A stretch of 11,414 bases of DNA, taken from Fragilaria radians (Eukaryota > Bacillariophyta > Fragilariophyceae > Fragilariales > Fragilariaceae). The DNA lies in the NCBI GenBank assembly GCA_900642245.1, contig CAAAJI010001255.1:1-11414 (forward strand). The letters are read 5' to 3'. The first letter of the stretch is position 1; every line of letters starts with the position of its first letter. The position numbers and the translations under genes were made by a program. The notes below the pieces were generated by a model. The model ran no database searches and was not told the DNA's origin. It saw only the letters and a list, made by a program, of their open reading frames with translations. This document shows, in pieces, positions 1-8,190 of the stretch.

Positions 1-11
1 CGTCCAATATA

Positions 12-209
12 TCAAGTCATACTGAAATGATCATATCTCAATCTAGCTGGCAGCCTGGATAACTTGTTCCCGTCAGTATTGTCACTTTCATACGTCTTAG
101 CATGATGCACATATCCTATCACACGTAGTTTATTGTAAAGAACAGCCTTTTCATGTTGTAGTCCTTGTGCCTAGCTTTCAGTGTTTTGTAGTAGCTTATC
201 ATTAACTGC
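12..209 (-). pseudogene. Possible coding relic at the window edge
   Basis: A minus-strand frame from 209 to a TGA at 14-12 is interrupted only by TAG at 173-171. It contains EKAVLYNKLRVIGYVHHAKT and then NKLSRLPARLRYDHFSM, with a plausible amino-acid balance. No ATG begins it and I recognise no family. It could be the cut end of another element or chance. Confidence 0.2.
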
Positions 210-340
210 GAAATAGTTGCTTAGACTTCAAATGTTACTTCCTACGTCAGGTTACCGATAGTAGAGTAAACTCCATAAACACAATTTTGGGTCTTGTTAA
301 CTGATAGATTTTTACACAAAGGTTTCTTTTTTATATTGAA

Positions 341-1243
341 CTAGTAGTTGGTGCTTGCTTTGCTCCGCAGAGTTAACTATTTTACAAAAGAGAACGTATC
401 TTTGAATTATTACATTTCCAGTATGACAAAGATGTTTATGTTTGTTATTTGTGAACCTATTTACTACTTGATCTAACATGTCAGTGGTATCTACAGTTGC
501 ATTCAACATCACAGAACTTAAAGTAAATTATACCATTGATTTCAGCATTGCCATTAGGAAGGTGTAAAGGTAGTAATTTCATTTTTTCAATTACAACTAT
601 GGTTTAAAGACATATTTTAGCTTTTTCTTGTGCTATTGTTGTAGAAGTTATTGGAACGTAAAAGATTGTCGGTGAAAAACTCAAAATAAAGCTGTTGGTA
701 CAAAGTCAATATCGTTGTTTTGTTAACTTTATAAAATGTATTCTTTACATGTTTGACAGTTTAAAAAATAAGACAAATGTAGGATTAATATAATAAGAAT
801 CATCCCAAACATACAACAATATAAGTGATCCATATGAGTAATGCCTTTAAAACAAGTTATCATTAGACTCAAGATTAAGAAGCACAAAAGATCTTTTCCT
901 CAACTTAAAGGAATAGTGTTATTTATTTTTTCATTGTTTTGAAGGAATTTTGTTTAGTTGCAGATTAATATTGCAATTAGATATATCCAAATTTCAGTAG
1001 CATTTGAATGACAATTGCGTTAAATATTCTACAGCTTATGACTGAAAGTCTTGACAACATTCTAGTTTAGAATTCTGGATGGCCGTTTGAATTAGCTGTA
1101 TCCCTATTGATTTTTGTCGCTCACCCTGTTCACCCTTTACTCGTAGTCGATCACTTTCTCGAGTATTACTGTAATAATAAAGGGCACAAGGGTTAAGGGG
1201 TAGCAACGGCCAAAACGCATGTGAAACTTTTTTAGTAGTAGGA
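341..1243 (-). mobile_element. Helitron-like non-autonomous element, unit A (903 bp)
   Basis: On the minus strand the unit starts TCCTACTACTAAAAAAG at 1243 and ends AACTACTAG at 341, followed by T (complement of 340). Terminal TC and CTRR with insertion between A and T are Helitron hallmarks. It is a direct tandem copy of 1244-2173, differing by substitutions and small indels. No Rep/helicase coding is present, so it would be non-autonomous. A stretch at 512-312 stays open on the minus strand for 66 codons and partly matches the other copies, but shows no protein family and probably is not a gene. The subterminal hairpin typical of Helitrons is weak here: only CTC-TGCG-GAG. Confidence 0.6.
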
Positions 1244-2173
1244 CTAGTAGTTGGTGCTTGCTTTGCTCCGCAGAGTTTACTATTTCAGAAAGAAAATGTA
1301 TCTTTGAATTTTTACATTTTCAGCAATAATTATGACAAAGACTTTTATTATTGTTATTTGTGAATCTGGAATATGCAGGTCATTCAATCTGATGCATCAC
1401 ACAATATTTAAGTGTTACTATTTGACCTAACATGTCATTTCTTACAGTTGCATTAAAAATCACAGAAGTTAAAGTAAATTATATCATTGCTTTAGCATTT
1501 CATTTTTTTTCTATGAAAGCTATTGTTTAAAGACCATTTTTTCGGCTTTTTTCTTTCATTGTTGTTGTAGGAGTTATTACTGCTGACGTTATTGGAACGT
1601 CAAAGATTGTGGGTGAAAAATCAAAATAAAGCTGTTGTTGCAAAATCAAAATTGCTTTTTATTAACTTTAAAAAATGAATTCTTTACTTGTTTGACAGTT
1701 TAAATAATGAGACAAATGAAGGATTAATACAATAAGAATCATCCCAAAGGTACAACAGTATAATTGATCCACAAGATTAATGCCTTTGAAACCAGTTCTA
1801 ATTAGACTTAAGATTAAAGTCTTTCCCTATATTAAAAGGATAGTGCTATTTATTTTGAAGGAATTTGATTTAGTTGTAGATTAATATTGCAAATAGATAT
1901 ATCCACATTTCAGTGGTATTTGAATGACAATTGCGTTAAATATTCTACAGTCTACAAATGAAAGTCTCGACAACTTTCTAGTTTATGGATGAACTACCCA
2001 AAAACTAAATCAGTTACCGTTTGAATTAGCTGTATCCCTTTTGATTTTAGTCACTTTGTAAACTCTGTACTCGTACTCGATCACTTTCTCGATTATTACT
2101 GTACTATCAAGGCGCACAAGGGTTAAGGGGTAGCACCGGCCAGATCGGATGTGAAACTTTTTTAGTAGTAGGA
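1244..2173 (-). mobile_element. Helitron-like non-autonomous element, unit B (930 bp), in tandem with unit A
   Basis: This unit has the same termini as unit A: TC at 2173-2172, preceded by A (complement of 2174), and CTAG at 1247-1244. Its CTAG abuts the TC of unit A with no spacer, so the two form an exact head-to-tail dimer. The most conserved parts are the two ends: the 35 bp after 1243 are identical to unit A, and so nearly is the stretch with acaagggttaaggggtagca (unit A about 1188-1207, unit B about 2117-2136). B carries short segments that A lacks near 1370-1430 and 1985-2015, so there are two subtypes. Confidence 0.6.
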
Positions 2174-2538
2174 TGATAACATGTAGATATAGCTAAGCTT
2201 ATGGCTTCTATTAAAAATGCAAGGTTCACATCAAGGTAACACTTTCTAGATCCAAGAACCCAGCAAACAAGTTAACAATTAAGTCTTTGTTATGGTAAAA
2301 GAAGCAAAATAAGCATAAAGTAGAACTCAAGCCCAAGACACCTTGAACCCTTGATTCCACATAACAATATGCCTTTCTTCTCCCCTAATATCTGAAAAAA
2401 CATCAGACACTTATGACAACAGAAACCTCTTCCTTCCTTTTGTGATATGTATATACATTAAACTCCTAAAATATTTTTTAATTTACACTGCGATTCCTAA
2501 ATATCCTAAATTGTCTTGACAAAATTTTACTTTTGGCT
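2174..2538. other. Gene-free stretch between Helitron-like dimer and Copia RNase H end
   Basis: This is where a 3' LTR or its remains would be expected. There is no coding signal. A 7-bp inverted pair, TGTTATG at 2288-2294 and CATAACA at 2360-2366, is present but only 79 bp apart overall, too small to call an LTR. Confidence 0.5.
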
Positions 2539-2757
2539 TTAGGGTGCATAAAAAAAGCATTTCTTTAATGAATAGTAAAAGTTTTCATTATATAAGTGCT
2601 TTGTTTGAATGCCATTTTCTTCGCTCCTGGAACGTGCAAGGCTCATCACCTTAGCGGCAATGGCTTCACGTACTTGACGATAGGCAATTGTATTATTCTT
2701 CTTTTCCAAAACACTTTGGGGAACCAAGGCATTTAAAACCACTGATATATCAATTCT
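2539..2757 (-). pseudogene. Copia RNase H C-terminal remnant
   Basis: The minus strand reads RIDISVVLNALVPQSVLEKK, then NNTIAYRQVREAIAAKVMSL, a SEEN string, TKHLYNENFYYSLKKCFFYAP and stop. This follows the end of Copia polyproteins almost block by block: DN.SVVxNxxVPxSxLxKKHN, IAYHRVREAIAA, xSEEN..D..TKxLxNxxF. The frame begins without an ATG because it is the tail of a longer ORF. A repeat-rich stretch (2760-3100) separates it from the RT remnant, where about 100-130 residues should lie. Confidence 0.8.
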
Positions 2758-2858
2758 TGACTTTCTTGAATGAACTTCAAAAACAACTGAAGTTGAACAT
2801 GCTTACTGTAAATTTGAAATGACTGCTGACTTTCATTCTCAAACTTAATTGGAAAACT

Positions 2859-2990
2859 AGTAGAACTTTGACTTTCTGAATCAAATGTGCGTGAAACTGA
2901 TTGAGCTTTTGACTTTCTGGATTGAATTTGTTTTGAAGTGATTTACTTTTGACTTTCTCAATCGAGATGATTTTGAAGTGAATTTAGGAT
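2859..2990. repeat. Degenerate ~41-bp tandem repeat with gactttct core, inside the Copia remnant
   Basis: gactttct recurs at 2870, 2911 and 2951 (spacing 41 and 40), followed by similar text ending ttttgaagtg or gtgaaactga. Isolated further copies occur at 2759, 3059 and, with one change, 2828 and 3145. The array replaces the expected RT-RNase H linker coding. Confidence 0.55.
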
Positions 2991-3109
2991 TAACGTAACG
3001 TGAAAATGACAAGATTGATGATTTCATTCTCGAACGTTACTAGATAATTGATAAATTTGACTTTCTGAATCGATTGTCTTTTGAACTAATCGAACGTATG
3101 ACATTCCTT

Positions 3110-3720
3110 AACTAGCTTGTCTTTAGCCCCATTTTGAATCGAACTGACTTTCGTGCTCATGGAGCCGTAAAACGTTTGAAATGCTGAACCTGCTCATGGA
3201 AGATTTGTCAGAAGCAGTATTAAATCTTCCTAAAAAATCCAGATACAACATTCAATTATTGACCAATACTTAGCTGAATCTTCGTCATTACATGAGGGTG
3301 TGTCATCTACTCAGGATTACACCCTTCACTCACTGGTGTTTGGTTTCAATTCTTTACCAGAACGACGCTGCAACTTAATCCTAATTCATGATGCTTCCAC
3401 AATCCTAAAAGAATTCCACATTTCCACCCAAGCAGTATGCAGGAAAACATATATTCATCAATAAGTATATTTTCTCTAAGGACTTTATAACTACTATGGG
3501 ATCCTTTGCTCTAGATAAGAATACCATCCAATCTTACGGCAAAAGTCTTTAATCCATACATCAACTTTTTAGTGATTAGATTCTTCCCAGATAAGCCCAC
3601 GTCAGGAAGATCCTTTTTCCATATAATTCCCCTAAGAAAATCAATTCTTACGGCCTCCATGCAAACAAGCCCTGAATCTTCCTTCTCATTAACTGACCAA
3701 TTGCCTCTTGTAATCATCTT
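3110..3720 (-). pseudogene. Copia reverse-transcriptase remnant
   Basis: The best part, 3717-3511, reads ITRGNWSVNEKEDSGLVCM, EAVRIDFLRG, then LSGKNLITKKLMYGLKTFAV. These match the Copia RT pattern (GG.W...KED.YSGVVSMEAVRI.F, then GKxLI..K.LYGLKTS.AR). About 25-30 residues usually found between the two blocks, which include a catalytic Asp strand, are missing. Downstream, with stops and frame changes, DCGSIMN and FQTFYGSMSTKVSS may be relics of the YVDD-region block and the FGSKPxKxSSP block. No intact YVDD is visible, so the enzyme is dead. Confidence is good for the first part and low for the continuation. Confidence 0.65.
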
Positions 3721-5213
3721 GCCTTTGTCTTAGGTCCTATTTGACGTAAAATTCTATATGACATTAAACTTTCTGACACCCATGAGGAATACTCTCCCCT
3801 GAATTAAGCACAAATTTGTACTTAATGCTTGTTGGCCTTGCGGAAGCGTATTGTATGCTTACTGTATCTACATTTGGACTTGAAATATTTTACAACATGG
3901 CAAAAGGGCATCTTGTCCATAAAATAGTTATACCTTGCAAATGCAATAATTGGTGCAGCATTGATGGGACTTCATGCGCACATGTTCAGCCACAACTGTG
4001 ATTTATTAATAAGATTCCATTCTACTAGACAGTTATGACGCGTGTCACTATCCATTTCTTTCTCTTCACAATACTTAAGCATTTGTTCCTGTCATCCTCA
4101 GTCATGTCCAGTACATACATTTGTAACAAACGATACAGCTTAGGTTGAGATTTAGAATCCATCAAGGCATTCTGATACAGTTTTAGTGACGCAATCTCTT
4201 CGGAAATCGGCAATTGGTTGCACTATTGGGCCTATAGAAGTATCCTAATGTGGTATAGGTGAAAGAAGTGTAATTCAATTATATGTAATACTTTTAGTTG
4301 TAGAGGGTGATTGATTTAATCATTCCTCTGCTTTAATCTTGATTAGTGACATTTTCATTGAATCTTGAGTGCACTTTTGCACTTAGAACTATTCCTGCGT
4401 TTTTTGTATCCATTTTAACCGTACTTTTAGTTCGATTAGCTAACCTTTGATTAACCTAAAGTTTAGTTTGTTTGTTGAATAATTGTTGATGGATCTTTTT
4501 GTTGGATCAAACGGACTAAGTAAACGTTTTTCGCTTCCTTAAGTATAACATACCTTTGAGTTAAGTTTGTTAACATAATACCTAACACTATATATGAGCA
4601 ATACAGTCTAGCAATACTACAATAGGTTACTAAGGCTAAGAGATGTGTGTGTGTACCAATATTGGAGACGTCCAAAGTTATCGTTAGTGCATAGTAAATA
4701 ATAGTAGAATTAACATTCTTGTATTTACTCATCTAAAACTAGAATAGGTCACTTAGGTAACCATTCTTTGTATATCTTCCACAAATTCAACTAAGACATA
4801 GTCTTATATGAATTTAGTGATGCTTAATATCGCTTATTGATGAAGAGGATCATTTAATATCTTTTGAGGACCATCAAATCAATACGGTAGGAGGAACTAT
4901 TACAGATGCCTAAGTAACAAACAGGAATCTATCAAGATTTATATTTGATGAATCAAAGTCGTGAATCTAAGATCACAAAGTCTAAATGTTAAGTGCTGAA
5001 TCTAAGACATAAGCTAAAGAGACTACGTGGTCAAGGAAACACGTTGCAATTGATTCACAAGAGATCTAAGATAAAAGTAACTTCTAGATCATAAATTACA
5101 ATTTGTATAAACACTTAGAGCAGTTAGAGCAAAGCATCTTAAGGGAGACTATTCTGAGGTTTGTGGGTTCAAAACCTCATTCAAAAAATGCGTCCTTTTC
5201 TTCTTAGAAGTCC
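3721..5213. other. Expected Copia integrase region, no recognisable integrase
   Basis: By order this interval should encode the zinc-binding and DDE parts of the integrase on the minus strand, but I see neither an HHCC nor a DDE pattern. Two minus-strand frames stay open: 4213-4025 (62 codons, no ATG start; contains LKLYQNALMDSKSQPKLYRL) and 4732-4463 (89 codons, ATG start). The first has a plausible protein composition and might be an integrase-to-RT linker relic; the second looks like chance. Loose repeats of tgaatctaaga occur around 4964-5060. Confidence 0.35.
5110..5185 (+). repeat. tRNA-like relic, possible head of a tRNA-derived SINE
   Basis: tagagcagttag (5116-5127) resembles an RNA polymerase III A box and gggttcaaaacc (5165-5176) a B box, 49 bp apart, in the order and orientation of a tRNA gene. 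The text around TAGAGCA...CTTAA...GTGGGTTC recalls a Lys-type tRNA. The B-box region also forms a perfect 8-bp stem, TGAGGTTT 5155-5162 with AAACCTCA 5172-5179, which is longer than a T stem. The acceptor and D stems do not pair, so it is not a functional tRNA. Confidence 0.3.
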
Positions 5214-5324
5214 GCATAGTGCAAGTTATCTAAAACAAATCATATATCCAGCATAGTGCAAGTTATCTAAAACAAATCATATATCCAGCATAGTGCAAGT
5301 TATCTAAAACAAATCATATATCCA
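5214..5324. repeat. Three perfect 37-bp tandem repeats
   Basis: The unit begins gcatagtgcaagttatctaa and ends catatatcca; copies lie at 5214-5250, 5251-5287 and 5288-5324, with a 3-bp start of a fourth. The copies are identical, whereas the surrounding Copia sequence is badly decayed, so the triplication is recent. There are no spacers between units, so it is not a CRISPR array. It follows the tRNA-like stretch directly. Confidence 0.95.
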
Positions 5325-5374
5325 GCAAAATCTAAATGTACTGTGAGTACATCACTGTCATTAATGTCTCTTTA

Positions 5375-5598
5375 CTATCCTATTATTCTGAATTCTCTCA
5401 ATTGAAACTCTGATAACAAGGAATGACCAGATATTTCATTATACATTCTCTCACGTATGACTAGTAAAACATATTTTTCATTGGGTAGATCAATCGCATT
5501 TAAAGCACTATCAACTGGAAGATTTCTTTGATAAGACTTCCCATCCTTTACCTAACACAAATGTATCAGCACCATCATCCAGAATACTGATATTCTAT
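5375..5598 (-). pseudogene. Copia aspartic protease remnant, frameshifted with an internal deletion
   Basis: The minus strand first reads ILDDGADTFVLGKGWEVLSK (about 5585-5526). DDGADT corresponds to the D-[ST]-G-A-[DE] catalytic box of retropepsin-like proteases. After one frame change near 5525 it reads RNLPVDSALNAIDLPNEKYV, then MYNEISGHSLLSEFQLREF, ending at TAG 5377-5375. The text between the active site and NLPV that such proteases normally have (about 20 residues) is missing, so a deletion and frameshift have fused the two parts. The Asp before DGAD replaces the usual Ser/Thr or Gly, another sign of decay or variation. Confidence 0.7.
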
Positions 5599-5989
5599 TT
5601 TTCCGGTAGGAAAAGATGACAAATACAGCTATTTTGCCAAGTATTATCCAAAGATCACAATCTGTCTCCTGTTTTGATTTATATATGTTGGAAGTATTGA
5701 AGGGCTCCTTAAGGAATTCTTCAATAAACCTATTAGTACCCCCCGTGACAAATTAAATGTGTTACTCCCATTTCATAGCATTTTTGGCTTTTCATATTGA
5801 TTTGGTATATTAGAAGAATTCTTTTAATCCTAATTAGAGACAAAAGTAGTAGGTTTGCTTTTTGGGCTTAATTCCTTTTTATCTTATCATCTTGTTATTG
5901 TTGACGTTTTCTTTCATTGGAAAGCTATTTCTTACTTTCCAAGGGAAGTGCCATCCGAATTTCTAGAGATACTTGTGCTAGTTTACATA
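5599..5989. other. Decayed gag-protease spacer
   Basis: This is between the gag stop and the protease box of the Copia remnant. Minus-strand frames are short and broken; I see no zinc knuckle (CX2CX4HX4C) and no other gene on either strand. Confidence 0.4.
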
Positions 5990-6535
5990 CTATTGCCGTT
6001 TTTGAAAGTGGTTAAGTATCGAGCATTCATCTGAACCAGTCAAGTCTTGGATTTGGAATTTGTTTCTTAAGGTTAAAACCGTCTTGTCCTTATGTTTCTT
6101 CATAGTACTAGGAGGTTGATAGGTACTATTAATTTGCCTTGTAGCCTTTCCCTTCTTTTGTTGGTCATATCAGATGACATGAGATCTAAGGAAGTTGAAT
6201 GTTTCTATTGAAGACTTAAAGCTTACTAATCCTTTGAAATCCGGATCATCTATTTCATGACTTTCATGCATTCTGGACCAAATAATATTTCTAAATATTG
6301 TCATCATTCTAAGTCCTTTGTCCAAGTAGAATAAGTTCTGTGAAGCCATCTTCATATTCTTGCATCTATTTAATAAACCCTCCTTTGTAATAACGTTTTC
6401 AAGCTTTATTATTTTTAAATTCTTATTGGCATCTGTCTTGTCTTGATTAACCATCTAATACCATACCTGGATTCCATCTTGCTGGTTTCTATTTTCCATA
6501 AGATACTGCATCCTACCCCACCTTGCCGCCAGTGC
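5990..6535 (-). pseudogene. Copia gag-like remnant
   Basis: A single frame runs through about 180 codons on the minus strand, interrupted only by TAG at 6457-6455 and TGA at 6172-6170, and ends at TAG 5992-5990. It contains ARWGRMQYLMENRN, DGIQVWY, VNQDKTDANKN, KLENVIT and NFLRSHVI, then (after the TGA) YDQQKKGKATRQINST and a basic tail. This pattern (an N-terminal YL..R and VWY block, TDxNKNxxIxKLENVIT, then a FLR.H.I.YDQ region with basic residues) matches gag-like polyproteins of Copia elements as I know them. The position upstream of the protease remnant agrees. The true N-terminus is not defined; the frame stays open to about 6570. Confidence 0.6.
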
Positions 6536-6654
6536 ACATCTTAAACGGATTAATGAAATTGAAAAACAAAATTATTCCAAGTGTAAACGTATAATATAAA
6601 ACTTGCTCCTGCAAAAATGTAGAACTTGAAAAATAACTTCAATGAAATTGTTAA

Positions 6655-6815
6655 AATTGAAAGTTGAAAGAAAGCAATTGCAGCCTAAGTAGTTAAGAAG
6701 AATAGCTGTTAATTGAACCTGTATTGGTAGAAGACATTTGCAGCCTGAGTAGTCAAGAAGTACATCTGACTTGAACTTAGAAATTGAAAGAAAACAATGC
6801 AGTCTGTAAAGCCTG
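6655..6815. repeat. Degenerate ~60-bp tandem repeat
   Basis: cagcctaagtagttaagaag at 6681 recurs exactly 60 bp later as cagcctgagtagtcaagaag at 6741, and a weaker third copy (gcagtctg) starts at 6799. Each is preceded by a ttgaaagaaagcaattg-like string in at least two cases. The array keeps a 115-codon minus-strand frame open (6919-6572) that has no recognisable family and is probably not a gene. Confidence 0.5.
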
Positions 6816-7032
6816 AAACTGCATCCACAAATGACCTTGACACGTTGAGCTTCCAGTAGACACTTCCAAAATGGAGAAAATAGAAAAGAGTGTGCTCTAT
6901 CCCAGGTGGATATGCGCATTTACGAATGAATTTTCAAGGTGTACAAATTATGATCTATTTTATCGTTCTAAAATTACGCTGTATGTAGAAACAATACTAG
7001 CGTAGACTTCCATATGTAAAAAACACCGAACT

Positions 7033-7053
7033 GGATCAGGTGAAATCTGATCC
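7033..7053. repeat. Perfect 7-bp inverted repeat (hairpin)
   Basis: GGATCAG (7033-7039) and CTGATCC (7047-7053) flank a 7-nt loop. It lies 9 bp before a larger nested palindrome. Confidence 0.8.
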
Positions 7054-7062
7054 GCTGACATA

Positions 7063-7115
7063 AGTGCTATTTTCTCTTATCCCATACTTGGGATAGAGAT
7101 ATCAACAGTAGCACT
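7063..7115. repeat. Nested 53-bp imperfect palindrome
   Basis: Outer arms AGTGCTA (7063-7069) and TAGCACT (7109-7115) are perfect complements. Inside, TATCCCA (7078-7084) and TGGGATA (7089-7095) form a perfect 7-bp stem with a 4-nt loop, extendable by TCTC/GAGA if one T is bulged. It could extrude as a cruciform or be the remnant of a small inverted-repeat element. Confidence 0.75.
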
Positions 7116-7529
7116 TGATTGAGACTAAAATGTCCTCATTCATTTTTTGTGAATAATTTGAATAGCACATGTGATTTGTTTTCACCTAAATCTCAAAGAC
7201 TATCATTTGAACTTCGTAAAATGATTATTCATGCTTGTGCTATTACACTTAATATTTAGTAATTACATTTAATATGTCATCTTTGATTGTACCAGCCCTC
7301 AAATTATTGTTCAGTTAATATCTCCTTTTGTTTGGGCGGGAATTTTCTAGTAATTTTGTACTAGTTTCATGATTAGGTGATACTGAGTAATAGTCAGTCC
7401 ACATAAAGTAATCAGTGGTACATTTATTTGTTGGTAGAATGCATGGAACTTCTTCAATATGCTATTCTATTTTCTTTAGTAGGGGATTATTTGCCTCTGC
7501 TGCAGCAGGGTTGTGTTTCCTCTGCATTG

Positions 7530-8190
7530 CTTCAGTGAGATATTTCCCAACTTCCAGCTCTTGTTTTCCTCAAAGGGAAAATGTAAGATTAAATGCCCAG
7601 TGGGATAATTCCATCTGAGATTTTTCGTAGCTTTTTATTCATTGGGAAATTTCTAACTACCAGCTATTTAAACATTTTGTGCATTTACACAATGATGTTT
7701 TCAATTGCAAGTTGTTTGAGCTTTTTCATGCATTTGTACATTGGAGTATTTTTCACTGCAAGCTTAGACTTAAAGCTTTTAATGTAACTCTGCATTGGCA
7801 TATTTCCAACTGCAAGTGTTTTCTTAAGCTTCTTAAGTAAGCCCTTTTCTTTTCAAGAAAATTTAAGATATTAAGTTTTTTAAGACGTTAAAGCTGTTTA
7901 GGCTTTTAAGTTATAAGCTTTTTTATCCATTTAGATCTTAAGCTATGAGGCTTATTTTATTCAATAAGATTATGCTTTTGAAGTTAGTATGCTTTATAAG
8001 CTAGTATGCTTTACAAGCTAGTATGCTTTATAAGCTAATATGCTTTATAAGCTAGTATGCTTGATAAGCTAGTATGCTTTATAAGCTAGTATGCTTTATA
8101 AGCTAGTAAGGGCTCTTTCACAATGGAATTTTTCCATTTTGCGACCGCTTTTTGGCGCGTTTGTGCAGTGGAAATTCCAACTGTAAGCTG
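7530..8190. repeat. Degenerate ~50-bp repeats with a TTTCCAACTGCAAG core
   Basis: A core like CA(T/G)TGG..ATTTCCAACTGCAAG, followed by a T-rich AAGCTT-like stretch, recurs with starts near 7533, 7598, 7640, 7690, 7739, 7793 and again at 8166. Spacing ranges from 42 to 65 bp over the first six intervals. Two plus-strand frames through it (7415-7618, 7593-7787) are Phe/Cys/Ser-rich translations of the repeat and are not supported as genes. Confidence 0.45.
7981..8108. repeat. 17-bp minisatellite, 7.5 copies
   Basis: The unit AAGCTAGTATGCTTTAT starts at 7981, 7998, 8015, 8032, 8049, 8066 and 8083, with a half copy at 8100-8108. Full units differ by at most one base from this consensus. Each unit carries the short dyad AAGC...GCTT. 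An AT-rich run of related aagctt/ttaagc words (about 7850-7980) precedes it. Confidence 0.95.

Larger units (their letters stand above)
2539..6570 (-). mobile_element. Decayed Ty1/Copia LTR retrotransposon (internal region)
   Basis: Four protein remnants occur on the minus strand in the order gag, protease, (integrase missing or unreadable), reverse transcriptase, RNase H, which is Copia order. Each is broken by stops, frameshifts or deletions and some are separated by repeats, so the element cannot be active. The span of about 4 kb fits a full internal region. The wording of the motifs (DDGADT protease, GKNLI..KKLMYGLKT in RT, REAIAAKVM in RNase H) recalls Copia elements of diatoms and other algae, which is from memory and not a database match. 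I found no pair of LTRs: the flanks at 2174-2538 and 6570-7420 share no long word by eye. Confidence 0.8.
6816..7529. other. Gene-free AT-rich stretch with palindromes
   Basis: No coding signal on either strand. It contains the hairpin cluster at 7033-7115 and a lone gggcggg string at 7334-7340 within tttgggcgggaa (E2F/CDE-like by sequence only). The 5' LTR of the Copia remnant would be expected here but was not found. Confidence 0.4.

Noticed and set aside
312..512. Minus-strand 66-codon frame similar to frames at 8980-9210 and 9261-9350
   Set aside because: The resemblance comes from the shared repeat end; no protein family, and unit B does not keep the frame.
2288..2366. TGTTATG...CATAACA as a small LTR of the Copia element
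   Set aside because: Only 79 bp, with no second copy near the gag end; likely chance.
4463..4732. 89-codon minus-strand gene
   Set aside because: Ile/Leu/Tyr-rich translation of AT-rich DNA, no motif, and it lies in a decayed transposon interval.
5214..5324. CRISPR array
   Set aside because: The 37-bp units abut without spacers and the context is eukaryotic.
6572..6919. 115-codon minus-strand gene
   Set aside because: Much of it is a degenerate 60-bp repeat, Cys/Leu/Phe-rich, with no recognised family.
7415..7787. Two plus-strand small proteins with hydrophobic stretches
   Set aside because: They translate T-rich degenerate repeats; the hydrophobic residues follow from TTT/TTC codons.
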